Below are positions 12,888 through 21,569 of a DNA stretch of 64,000 nt, piece after piece. The stretch is taken from NCBI GenBank assembly GCA_019055375.1, contig JAHQIW010002088.1, forward strand, positions 1 through 64,000. Direction: 5' to 3'. The notes below the pieces were generated by a model, which saw only the letters and a program-made list of their open reading frames with translations, searched no databases and had not been told where the DNA came from. The DNA is from Parelaphostrongylus tenuis. Its lineage: Eukaryota > Nematoda > Chromadorea > Rhabditida > Metastrongylidae. Both the position numbers and the translations under genes were made by a program. Each line of letters begins with the position of its first letter. The first letter of the stretch is position 1.

Positions 12888-13527
12888 TCACCTGTCGTCC
12901 CGTTGATCGTCGAGAGACTTGAACGTGTAACAGCAACTCTTCCAATTTTGCCTATCGCGTGCAAGAGTAGCCCAGTGGGTCCGCCTCGCTTTAGGGATGC
13001 GCTGAGCATCATATCTTTCTTCTATCGCTTTCGTAAAGAAATCGGACCAACGGGTTAGTGGTCTTCCTTTAGAGGGCTTGACGTTCCGAGGAATCCAGTC
13101 GGTAACGGCTCTCGTCCATCGGTTGTCGTTGAAGCGCATCACGTGTCTGGCCCACCTTATTTTCTATCTCCTAGCGTGTAAAACGGCGTCTCTGATTTTC
13201 GATCGTTGACGTAGGTCGGAACTTCGGATCCTTTCTCTCGTTTGCGGGATACGGGATACACCTAACATCGACCGTTCAACTGCGTGTTCAATAATACCAA
13301 GTTATCTTTCATCCTGATTACGTAGCGACCAGGTTTCTGCTGCATACGGTGGGGCAGGGATAACCATTGAGCTGAAAAGGTGGACACGGAGTCGAGTATT
13401 CTTTGTCCTCTTCACTACATCCTCGATACTCTTAAAGGTTTCCCAAGCCGCTCGTTTCCTCCTGCTCAACTCTGGAGCTAGGTCGTTCATCATGTTGATT
13501 TCACGACCTGGATAGAAGTTACTGGAG
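12888..13527 (-). pseudogene. RTE C-terminal region and 3' end
   Basis: Resumes after the Penelope-like insertion with MNDLAPELSRRKRAAW. It continues through YAAETWSLRNQDER, SKIRDAVLHAR-like, HVMRFNDNRWTRAVTDWIPR, KGRPLTRWSDFFTKAIEERY and THWATLARDRQNWK to KSLDDQRDDR-stop. The plus-strand copy at 15037-15807 encodes the same region in one open frame and is a good guide to the unbroken form. One stop and one frameshift lie near 13300-13150. Confidence 0.88.
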
Positions 13528-13608
13528 CATTCGGAGATTGATATATGAAAATGGAGAAAACTTATCTTGATTAGCTGACGCGAGGTTGATAAAACAGTTG
13601 TAGAAATT

Positions 13609-13645
13609 CGGCTGACGTTTCGGCGACCCGCCTTCTTCAGAGCCT
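13609..13645 (-). ncRNA. Penelope-type hammerhead ribozyme motif
   Basis: Minus strand: stem I strand GGCT, core CTGAAGA (rc of 13634-13640), stem II GGCG/CGCC with loop GGT, then GAAA (rc of 13618-13621), minimal stem III AC/GT, the cleavage triplet GTC, and AGCC, which pairs with GGCT. One extra A lies between the core and stem II, so it deviates from the textbook fold. It lies 3' of the GIY-YIG domain in the same element. Hammerhead motifs in the terminal repeats of Penelope-like elements are known from the literature. Confidence 0.6.
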
Positions 13646-13734
13646 GGACGTATATAGTATTAGTCTATTTGAATGATCGGATGGTCTTATTTATATGCTG
13701 CCTAGGTCACGTTAGAAGATCAAACGAAGAAAGG

Positions 13735-14046
13735 GCGCAAGATCTCGCGTGATGGTGACGCACTCGTCCTTCCGATTCATTTCGGGGTTTTGGGCGTTTA
13801 TCCAAAATGCCTCAAGAGTCTTGCGCGTGGACGTTTTTGATTCCTGCGCCAGGATTGTGACAGTCACATCAAAATCCTTGTTGTTGTGTTATTGTGCCCT
13901 ATGTAAACCTAAAGGTTTGGTTTTATCTATTTTAGATTTACTACCTAGATGTTCTTTTATGCGGACGAAAAGTGGTCTTCCCGTTTCGCCTATATATTCT
14001 TCCCCGCATGTTTTACATGTTAGCAAATAAATTGTGCCTGATCTGC
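13735..14046 (-). pseudogene. GIY-YIG endonuclease domain of Penelope-like element
   Basis: The frame reads GTIYLLTCKTCGEEYIGETG, followed by RPLFVRIKEHL. This shows the GIY-like strand, the YIG motif, the catalytic Arg and a downstream His. The CxxC-like Cys pair (TCKTC) is typical of the Penelope type. After a stop at about 13898 the frame continues through a VTILAQESKTSTRKTLEAFW stretch and ECVTITRDL. The Glu in the KTLEAFWI segment fits the family's metal-binding Glu. In Penelope-like elements this domain lies C-terminal to the RT and cuts the target. One in-frame stop makes this copy non-functional. Confidence 0.85.
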
Positions 14047-14059
14047 CATTCGGAGATTG

Positions 14060-15005
14060 TCGTTCCGTTGAGCGTAAATGGGGCATTCAAAACCCATCCG
14101 TACCTCATGAACATCGTTTTCGTTAAATTTAGTAAAAGACCTATCTTTCCACAGGCGTTAACAAAATCGGTCAACATTTGTTCCACTTGGCTGATGTTTG
14201 GTGTTATGAGAACGATATCGTCAGCGAAGCAAAGATGGTTTAATTGTCGACCGTCAATTTTCACTCCCATTTCGTCTCATTCTAATGTTCGCATAACGTT
14301 TTGTAGGGTGGCAGTGAATAGTTTCGGCGAAATTGTATCGCCTTGTCGAACCCCTCTTCTTACGTCGATGGTGATATTGTTGTAGAATGGAGATATTTTT
14401 GTCGTGAAATCTTTATAAAGCTCACGGAGCATCATTATGTACCGAGCAGGGACGCCCTGGTTATCCAGAGCCTCTATAACCGCTTCTGTTTCCACTGAAT
14501 CAAAGGCTTTCTTCAGATCGATAAAAGTGAGACAGAGTGGTTTTTTGTACTCTCGCGAAATTTCAGTGAGTCTTGTAATCGTGTGGATGTGGTCTATGGT
14601 ACTAAATCCTTTCCGGAACCCTGCTTGTTCGCATAGCTGTCCTTCGTCCAGTGTTCTGTCAATCCTGTTTAGGATGACTCGAGTAAAACGTTTATAGACA
14701 ACGGAAAGCAAGCAGATTGGGCAATAATTGCCTATGTTGTGAAGGCCTCCCTTTTGAACAGCATACGGTCTTGCTGGTTTTCCATTGAAAAAAGACCTTG
14801 CATTCTGACGGGTAGCGAGTTAAGAGCTGAGCCAGGGTGATGATGAGAACTGGCGGCAGGTTCTTCATGTGCTCTGGTCTAATCCTGTCTGGACCGGGTG
14901 TTGTTCTGTTCTTCACCGACGATATAGCATGTCGGATTTCGGAAGGGAGGACCGGTTGAACGGCATATTCGTCCTTTTTCAATTTATATGACGATAAGAG
15001 GACAT
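14060..15005 (-). pseudogene. RTE reverse transcriptase domain
   Basis: RNA-directed DNA polymerase core of the LINE. Motifs in order on the minus strand: VLPSEIRHAISSVKNRTTPG and PDRIRPEHMKN; a damaged WKTSKTV segment with frameshift; then RVILNRIDRTLDEGQ, QAGFRKGFSTIDHI, LTFIDLKKAFDSVETEAV (motif A Asp), RRGVRQGDTISPKLF (motif B) and HLCFADDIVLI (motif C, the catalytic DD). Domain D/E follows (LNLTKTMFMRYGWV). Catalytic aspartates are intact. Frame breaks near 14720 and 14275 inactivate it. It ends at NGTTISE, where the Penelope-like element has inserted. Confidence 0.9.
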
Positions 15006-15815
15006 TTGTTACTGTTACATCAGCCAAGCGGCACGAATGTTGACTGATTTCGATAACGCCTGTGGAAAGATCGGTCTTCAACTGAATCTAACGAAAACAA
15101 TGTTCATGAGGAACGGATGGGTTTCTAACGCCCCATTCACGCTCAACGGAACGACAATTTCCGAATGCTCCAGTTACATCTATCTAGGTCGTGAAATCAA
15201 CACGATGAACGACCTAGCTCCAGAGTTGAGCAGGAGGAAACGAGCGGCTTGGGGAACGTTTAAGAGCATCGAAGATGTAGTGAAGAGGGAAAAGAACATC
15301 CGACTCCGTGCCCACCTTTTCGACTCGACAATTATCACTGCCCTAACGTATGCAGCAGAAACATGGTCGCTACGTAAGCAGGATGAAAGATCACTTGCCG
15401 ATATCGAACGCGCAGGCGAAAGGTCGATGCTAGGAGTATCTCGTATTTCGCAAATGAGACAAAGGATCCGAACTTCCGACCTACGTCAACGATCGAAAAT
15501 CAGAGACGCCGTTCTACACGCCAGGATATCGAAAATAAGGTGGGCCGGACACGTGATGCGCTTCAACGACAACCGATGGACGAGAGCCGTTACCGACTGG
15601 ATTCCTCGGGACGTCAAGCGCTCTAAAGGAAGACCACTGACCCGTTGGTCCGATTTCTTCACGAAAGCGATAGAAGAAAGATATGATGCTCAGCGAATTC
15701 CTAGAGCAAGGAGGACCCACTGGGCTATTCTTGCACGCGATAGGGAAAAATGGATGAGTTGCTGGTATCCGCTCGAGTCACTCGACGATCAACGGGACGA
15801 CAGGTGATACAAGTG
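15006..15815 (+). mobile_element. 5'-truncated RTE copy inserted antisense into the RTE LINE
   Basis: An 810-bp insert flanked by an exact 10-bp direct repeat AAGAGGACAT (14996-15005 and 15816-15825). It starts inside the RT (NISQ..MLTDFDNACGKIGL) and runs to the family's 3' end (LDDQRDDR-stop, then CAGGTGATACAAGTG). The 256-codon frame 15037-15807 is uninterrupted, so it is younger than its host, whose frame is broken. Deleting it rejoins the host LINE's coding sequence exactly (SDLLASHV + LLSSYKLKKDEY). Confidence 0.92.
15037..15807 (+). CDS. RTE RT C-terminal fragment (open frame)
   Basis: Encodes the part of the RTE polyprotein after the catalytic FADD motif. Seen in order: LQLNLTKTMFMRNGWVSNAP, TTISECSSYIYLGREINTMN, LSRRKRAAWGTFKSIEDVVK, LTYAAETWSLRKQDERSLAD, RSKIRDAVLHARISKIRWAG, HVMRFNDNRWTRAV, KGRPLTRWSDFFTKAIEERY, and LDDQRDDR at the end. 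It has no catalytic RT residues and no endonuclease, so it is not autonomous. The ATG at 15037 is an internal Met of the original frame, not a native start. The long frame survives because the insertion is recent. Confidence 0.85.
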   Translation: MLTDFDNACGKIGLQLNLTKTMFMRNGWVSNAPFTLNGTTISECSSYIYLGREINTMNDLAPELSRRKRAAWGTFKSIEDVVKREKNIRLRAHLFDSTIITALTYAAETWSLRKQDERSLADIERAGERSMLGVSRISQMRQRIRTSDLRQRSKIRDAVLHARISKIRWAGHVMRFNDNRWTRAVTDWIPRDVKRSKGRPLTRWSDFFTKAIEERYDAQRIPRARRTHWAILARDREKWMSCWYPLESLDDQRDDR

Positions 15816-15825
15816 AAGAGGACAT

Positions 15826-16303
15826 GGCTAGCGAGGAGATCCGACTAGTATTGGTGGACGATTTTCTCCATAGCCCTTCTCGAAGCAGTAAGTGTCCCGT
15901 CAGGGTATGGGAGTGCAATCATCTTGGTCTCAAAGTTGGCGAAGCCTGGCTGGGCTTTGCGAATGCTCCTCCCGTCTTCTGCACCTTCTGCCATAACTGC
16001 TGCTCTTCTCTCTTTACAATCTTCTTTTATCGCTTCTCTGGATCGTTTCGCAAATTCGGACGTAAGGTTTCGGTTGCCTGCGGCTCGTGCGATTCCACGT
16101 TGACGTATCAACTCGAGTGTCTGCGGAGACAAGCGTCTTTTCGTGACCTTAGGACTCTCGGCTTTTATAGCGCTATCTTGGAGATATTCAACGAGTTGAT
16201 CGTATTCTTTGTCGATGTTGTCGACAATGGTATCTTTCCAGGAGTCGACTAGTGATTTGAATACATCCCAGTTTATGGTAGTTCTGTAACATCGCTGTTT
16301 GAA
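15826..16303 (-). pseudogene. RTE linker between endonuclease and RT
   Basis: Continues from the endonuclease. It holds a KRRLSPQTLELIRQRGIARA stretch, then a charged helical segment and a TLTASRRAMEKIVHQY stretch. The last runs directly into SDLLASHV, where the inverted RTE insertion interrupts it at 15825/15816. A stop replaces the residue after HQY. The sequence is typical of the EN-RT linker of RTE elements and has no separate function that I can assign. Confidence 0.75.
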
Positions 16304-17072
16304 TTAAGCAGCTTTCTCTCCTCTCCTTGAAAATAGGAACGTTGCGCGAAGGAGGCGATGGTCTAATCCCGTGTAGAACTTAGGAACAACAGCGATATCG
16401 GTCAGGCAAAACCTTCGATTTACTATGATGTGATCTATTTCGTCTCCATTGGGAGACTCCCACGTCCATCGCTGAGAAAGAGGCTTTTGGAATTTCGAGT
16501 TACCATGGATGGTTTGGGTCATCATGATAAACTCAGATAGCCTCTCACCCTGTTCATTCCATTCTAGTCCGTGGGTCCCTATGTGACGTTCTTCAAGCGT
16601 TCTTCTAGGTCCAATTTTTGCGTTAAAATCTGCCGACAATAACCTTGAAGAATGTATGATCTTCTCTGAAGAATTTTTCGAGGTCAATATAGAACGCTTC
16701 GACTTCGTCTTCGTCATAGCTTGATGTTGGTGCGTAAGCAACGAAGATAGTCAAAGCCGGCATAGAACCACATCGTTTCAACCGCAATCGTAGGACACGG
16801 GTTGTTAGTTGTTCAAACGAATCAATGCTCACGGTCAAATTCGATTTGACGAGGACGCCAACGCCACCGACACCTCTGCGATCGCATGTTCCAAGGAACA
16901 GTTGTTCTCCGGTGTCGCAGACAGCGTGAAAAGGATGGCGCCTTCTCGTCTCAACCAAGCCAATGACGTCGTACCTTATTCTTCTTGCTTGAATCAACAG
17001 ATGTTCTATAGCGGATTCGTGAGCAAGGGTTCTTGCGTTGTAGGTACAGATCGCCATTTTAGTTCGTTTCAA
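16304..17072 (-). pseudogene. RTE endonuclease domain
   Basis: Exonuclease-endonuclease-phosphatase fold that nicks target DNA to prime reverse transcription. Visible motifs in order: CTYNARTL with the N-terminal Asn; DVIGLVETRRRH with the metal-binding Glu; GVGGVGVLVKS; VAYAPTSSYDEDEVEAFY; then, after a frameshift near 16630 that fits one extra base, DFNAKIG, RWTWESPNGDEIDHI and LDHRLLRA with the catalytic Asp/His. The catalytic residues expected for the family are all present. The frameshift between VIVG and DFNAKIG is the main defect. Confidence 0.9.
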
Positions 17073-17939
17073 TCTTGGCAGCCTAGTTCGGACCTAAGAT
17101 TTTGGCAGCCCCTCCGTACTCGTCCCACCTGGCGCTGCCGTACCAGAGGCTCTTTCGGGGTCAGGGGAATGAGGCCCATATTTATTACTGTTTTTGGCAT
17201 TTTGATACCCAACGTATAGCTTGCCAGGCTCTAAACGTGGGGCTGGGTACTCACGAGTAGCTTGCCAGTCTCTCTCGGAGGAGCGGTAGGAGCTTATTTG
17301 TTGGAGGCGACTCCTAACCGCCTCCCATGTACTTCCCAGCCGCTTGAATGCAGGCTTTTGACCGACTTGACTCGTAGAAATGAAGTTTTTGTCAAGTCGG
17401 CGCTGCAGAAGCAGGGAGCTCATCCCCTGAATCCACCTGCGTCTCTAAGAAGCACACGGTCACTTTAGTTCGCGTTTTATTCCTCTTTTCACCACCTGGA
17501 GACGCGCCACGTGCTCTCGCGACTAACCGGGCGGGATCCCTCATAGAGGGAGGTCCATGGATGCATTGTCGTTTTTGATAACTTAATAGCTGTCCTTCAA
17601 TCTTTATATACTGTGATGACGCTTGAATCATGTACAAAACTAGATAGAGCAAAACTAAAGATGTTTCATGTGATCGGCTTTGTACGATGCAGTACAATTG
17701 ATTGAATGTCAAACCTAGTATGATAGCTTATTAACCAGCGTTTTTCTCTACATAAAACACTTATAAATAAACAAAAGCATATGAGCGAGTAGAAAAAAAC
17801 CTATTCTATCAAAGTAATACAAGATATTCCGAAAATTTTTGCCAAACGAAGAATAAAACCTCAATCAAACAACGAAAATCGAGCAATTTGCTCTTCGCGT
17901 CGCTTCCTTTATTCGTCCATCAGGGGTTAAACACTGAAT

Positions 17940-18030
17940 TTACTTACCAGATCTAATCGAAACCACTTAGCAACACTATTCAAAGTCTGCGCCGTAAGCC
18001 TAAACACGTGCAGAATTTTCTAGGCTTTCT
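17940..18030 (-). pseudogene. mariner transposase C-terminal fragment
   Basis: The minus strand encodes a mariner-like end (ENSARV*AYGADFE-stop-CC), matching the ends seen at 18850-18900 and 60690-60770. The AATTTTCTAGGCTTTCTT stretch aligns with the AATTTCATGGACTTTCTT of the 60.7-kb element. It looks like the left end of a third copy of the same chimeric mariner family. Confidence 0.55.
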
Positions 18031-18605
18031 TCGGAACGGGTCTTCTGGAAGCGAAAGGGCAAAATTTTAGACGTGAAATGCGGTCTTTTTTCGCTTTTGC
18101 TGTGTTTCAGAGCAAGATTCTGAAAAAGGCATATGGCAGCGAATACACTGGAGAAAGAGGTTGACTATTTCGCTACTGCACTAAAGATTATTTTGTGCAG
18201 AAACTAAAAGCCGAACAAAATACTCCACTAGGGACGCATCGGGAACGAAAACATAACAGAAAAGGTTTTTACATAAAAGTCAGTATCGTCGCACAAGCAT
18301 CCAAAATATGCGTTCAGAAAACTCGTAGAGCTATCGGACAGATACCACAATACAAATAAAAGGCAAGGATGACACCATATCTCACACTAATTCGTTTTAA
18401 TGTGAGCTATGCAAATCACTATCCCATGAAGAACTCTATGCGGCTTGTCCTCAATGAAAAACTGATAGACTTACAAACACCAAAACTGTGGCTGCTGCAG
18501 AAAGAATCTATTTACTATGCAGACCAATTTGTTTATCATGCTTATTTTTGATTGGGTTGCAAAAGTATTTGGCTGAGTATAAAGCGAATTAGATAGTCCT
18601 TCGCG

Positions 18606-18642
18606 AGCTCTGAAGATGGCGATATCGCCGAAACGTTACCCT
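18606..18642 (+). ncRNA. Penelope-type hammerhead-like motif
   Basis: CTGAAGA core (18610-18616), one extra base, stem II GGCG/CGCC closing an ATAT loop (618-629), then GAAA and CGTTACCC. Same layout as the motif in the Penelope-like insert at 13609. No adjacent GIY-YIG frame is visible. Stem I pairing is poor, so it is probably an inactive relic of a 3' terminal repeat. Confidence 0.45.
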
Positions 18643-18789
18643 TTATTTTTTGTACTGATATGTATGCAACAAATTTTAGTGGGTGTTGGCTACTCTGTGT
18701 GGAAAATCTTAATCAAAGAATAGAATTGAGCCGATGTACCATGTTATATTATACTGTGTCGTATTTGTTAGAAGACCACATTCGTTATG

Positions 18790-19545
18790 ATATTAGGTCT
18801 TCTCATAAATTATGGAAATAGGGCAATAATTATTGAATTTATTAACGAGAAGTAATCAAAATTGGTTTAAATCACTATTCCAAGTGTGTGCCATCAACAT
18901 AAACCCATTTCTCATACCTCTTAAGCAACAAACCAATGCTACTTGGTAAACAATTTTCTGAGCTGTCTTTTGGTAGCAAATTTTTCCATACTTCCACACC
19001 ATGGCTGCTCAACGAGGCTTTTATCGCATTTTGCTGCCTTACAAGTACGTATTGGGACGCGTTGCACAGATTGCAGTCGAGAACGTGCAAACGTTCAAGG
19101 ATTTGTGCCCAGATGAACAGTTTTGAAAGGGCTTTATCACATCGACGTCGCGGCTATCTTGTCCTCGTTCAAAACAATGCAGGGCTGCATAATGCCAATT
19201 TGACAAAGGGGAAGTTGGCCGAACTAGGCTGGGAGGTGCTGAATCATCCGCCGTACAGTACTGATTTGTCGTCGTCTCGCTATCACCTCTTCCGTTTGCT
19301 GAAGCATTTCATGAGCAAGAAGAAGTTTTGAGGCATCAGCCATTTGCGTCGAGGATTGACAACTTTCTTTGAATTCGAGAATGACAGTTCTATGACAGCG
19401 GCATTGTCTTGTTGTCTGAAAGATGACTGAAATATGCCCAGCCTGATGGCACACAGTGTGGATATTGTTAAGCAATTTTGAGTACTTCTAGTTAAAAGTC
19501 GGTGTTCATTGCTCCTATGCCAAAGCCTGTGATATAACCTAATAT
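18790..19545. mobile_element. chimeric mariner element with two transposase 3' ends
   Basis: Both ends carry the mariner terminus (left TATTAGGTCTTCTCATAAA at about 18792; right, inverted, near GATATAACCTAATA at about 19530). The left end encodes the transposase C-terminus in antisense (LLLKRYEKWVYVDGTHLE-stop, 18940-18875). The right end encodes the C-terminal catalytic region in sense (NNAGLHNAN, LAELGWEVLNHPPYSTDLSS at 19180-19280, then HFMSKKKF). The element is thus a palindrome-like rearrangement joined near 19000 through an N-terminal piece (AAQRGFYR). The same architecture recurs at 60605-61390, so it is a repeated, probably once-mobile non-autonomous form. Several stops are present. 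Confidence 0.7.
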
Positions 19546-20112
19546 TTCCATTCGATTGTCATTCTGCTTCGTGCAATCCTTGCTCGATTGACGGCGGTGC
19601 TTCGATTTGACAGTAGTTGAGCGCTAAATTTTAATTTCATAGACCTTTCTATTGCTTTCACTTCGATTTTAGAAATTTCACTCTTCTTATTTGCTTAACA
19701 GTTTACGCATCCTCTTTTAGCATATTTGACAATCTGCGCTAGAATAGTGAAATGTCACTTTATCCCAAACCTCAAAAAACATACGTTATGCGCAGGTCAT
19801 ATACCTGCTCCGAACACCCTGCAATATCAGCGACCTATTTATATACGCGCGCCTGCCATGGTATACTCGAGCGCTTGATCACTTCGTTTGCACTATCTCG
19901 GAGCGATGTTCAACTACAGCTACTTTATTGTGACGGACTTTGCACTACATTAGTTTGTTTTTAACTACGGCAGTCAATGCTTAGAATATACGGACGATTA
20001 TGAAGTGGTTATGATAAAACTCACTTCAAACTGATGAACACACATGAGGAAAAGGTGATATAAAATGCGAATCTATTGCACCATTGCAGGGCCGTAGAAA
20101 GTACAGTAATAA

Positions 20113-20663
20113 TGAGTAGCTTGCCGACTCTAGAGTCAGCTTTTATGAGTTAGCTGGAGCTCTACTACTCGGCATCACGATATCGGGGCAAGTGGTGTTC
20201 TCGCCAAAGATCTTCTCACCAAATCTTTGTTCTATGTTATAATAACACGCATCTATTCCCACATGGTCGGATCATGGTTCTTAAAGGAGTGCCTCATTTG
20301 CTTAATATATTCACAATACAAAAAAATTTTTCAGTTTTCATTTTGTTTATTTTAGCATTGATATAATATTTCTTATTGATATCGTAATATCAAAATATCA
20401 TATCAATGGTAAAATTAACAAAGTGAAAATTGGCAAAACTTTGTTCGTGTCATGTATATATGATGCAAATGGGGCACCCCTTCAAGTACTATGATATGAC
20501 CATTTGGGAATCCATGTGTGTTATTATAGTATAGAACTGGGACTTAGTGAGAAGATGTTTGGCGAGAACACGACTTGCTCTGATAACATGAAGTCGAGTA
20601 GTGGAGCTCCAGAAAATTCATGCGGGCTAACGCTACAGTCGGCAAGCTACTTGTCAATACTAT
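20113..20663. repeat. 550-bp fold-back palindrome
   Basis: The left half (from GTAGCTTGCCGACT at 20115) reads as the reverse complement of the right half (ending AGTCGGCAAGCTACTTGTC at about 20645-20663). Matching landmarks include TGGAGCTCYACTACTCG, GTTCTCGCCAAA and ATAATAACACRCAT, plus the inner GTGCCYCATTTGC. The arms meet in an AT-rich centre near 20385 with almost no loop. There is no coding content. This fits a fold-back/MITE-type DNA transposon. Confidence 0.8.
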
Positions 20664-20746
20664 CGTTTCTAACACCCTGAAATGTAACAGATAAAGATTT
20701 CAAACCACCAAAACTCATGTGTGCTAATCCATTTGAAGTTAAAGGA

Positions 20747-20838
20747 GACCAGATATTTTTTCACATTTCTACGAATGTCACATTCAAGGCTGATAATTCA
20801 ATTAATGCGGTGGTATTGTATTACTATCTTATTCCTTT
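20747..20838. repeat. dispersed repeat, copy 2
   Basis: Second copy of the repeat at 11298-11395, sharing CAATTAATGCGGTGGTATTG. It abuts the left terminal repeat of the hammerhead element at 20842. Confidence 0.7.
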
Positions 20839-20841
20839 ATC

Positions 20842-21465
20842 TCGAGTGCTTTGCTTAGACCACGCTCAAATTTCAAAGGGTAGATAAAGGTATAATTATG
20901 ATAAAAGTACCAGCCAATGAGCAATCGAGTGCACAACACTCTGTGTTAAGTGAATGTTTCACCTGACATAGAGTGTAAAGCGTACGTCGTCGATAACTAT
21001 ATATAAGGAGTGTGACGCTCCCGAGAGAACTGGCTATAAAAAGATCAACAGACGACGGGTTCTGCCCGGCTGATGAGTCTGTAAGGACGAAACACGTGTC
21101 TCGGGCTGTACAAGAGCCCTTACCAGACCACATGACGTGTTGGCTCAAATAATTATGAAAGGACCTCTTTTATTCGTTTTATTTGACCCTTATCACACTG
21201 TCTCATTCTTTTGCTGCGCGGCTCGCAGAACTTTCAGCGTTTGATTTGTCTCGTTGCTTTTTTGGGAATTTGATCTGCTTTACGGACGTTGTATGTTACT
21301 GCTCGAGTACATTTCTTTGCAATCTCAAAGATAGCCACACTGGGAACTTCCGCAGGATACTCATTAATGTTGGCCGTAAGGCACTGGGTGGCCGTGGAAT
21401 CAGTTCCGTCAAGGTGATTCTTTGGTATGGTGAAATTTGAGCTGTGGTCTTAAGAAAACACTCGA
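20842..21465. mobile_element. hammerhead-bearing element with terminal inverted repeats
   Basis: Left end 20842-20875 (TCGAGTGCTTTGCTTAGACC and on to CTCAAATTTCA) is repeated inverted at 21431-21465 (TGAAATTTGAGCTGTGGTCT and on to CTCGA). The same terminal sequence borders the hammerhead elements at 30769-30802 and 33027-33045. The element is about 624 bp, with one complete hammerhead (21064-21106) and a 3' flank (CAAGAGCCC...CATGACGTGTTGG) common to the family. No transposase or RT is present, so it is non-autonomous. An 85-codon frame at 21183-21440 has no recognisable domain. Confidence 0.7.
21064..21106 (+). ncRNA. hammerhead ribozyme, GUC cleavage triplet
   Basis: All core elements are present: stem I GCCCGG (21064-69) pairing with TCGGGC (21101-06); CTGATGA (21070-76); stem II GTCT/GGAC (77-80, 85-88) capped by a GTAA GNRA tetraloop; GAAA (89-92); stem III ACAC/GTGT (92-95, 96-99) with no loop; cleavage triplet GTC (21098-21100), with the expected cut after 21100. 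A loopless 4-bp stem III cannot close as a monomer, so a dimeric fold in a tandem or dimer transcript is likely, as described for retrotransposon hammerheads. Activity is inferred, not shown. Confidence 0.88.
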
Positions 21466-21569
21466 AACGAATGATATGAGAAATCTTTCATTATGCTCAA
21501 CTTTTTTGCTTTTTTTAGGCGATAACAGCGCAACAACAGATCTTTTTCAGCTTATGCCTGAATCAAATC

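Larger units (their letters stand above)
13541..14046 (-). mobile_element. 5'-truncated Penelope-like element inserted in the LINE
   Basis: This 506-bp insert is flanked by an exact 13-bp direct repeat CATTCGGAGATTG at 13528-13540 and 14047-14059, the target-site duplication. Read on the minus strand it contains the GIY-YIG endonuclease domain, then a 3' region with a hammerhead-like motif (13645-13609). That is the order of the 3' end of Penelope-like retroelements. Its RT part is absent, so it is 5' truncated. The target was the LINE's RT/C-terminal boundary (coding ISEC). Confidence 0.9.
12886..17560 (-). mobile_element. RTE-class LINE, near full length, broken by two nested insertions
   Basis: A minus-strand non-LTR retrotransposon. 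A leader at about 17560-17073 precedes an apurinic-type endonuclease (17072-16304), a linker (16303-15826), the reverse transcriptase (15005-14060) and a C-terminal part (13527-12888). It ends after GACGACAGGTGACAGGTGA, a short tandem tail typical of RTE elements. It is interrupted by a plus-strand RTE copy (15006-15815) and a Penelope-like element (13541-14046), each flanked by a direct target duplication. Removing either one restores the frame across the join. Without the insertions the element is about 3.3 kb, the normal RTE size. The 5' boundary is uncertain. Frameshifts and stops show that it is dead. Confidence 0.88.

Noticed and set aside
20873..21148. 91-codon minus frame over the 21-kb element
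   Set aside because: It is the antisense of the hammerhead and its flank; similar frames appear antisense to every hammerhead copy.
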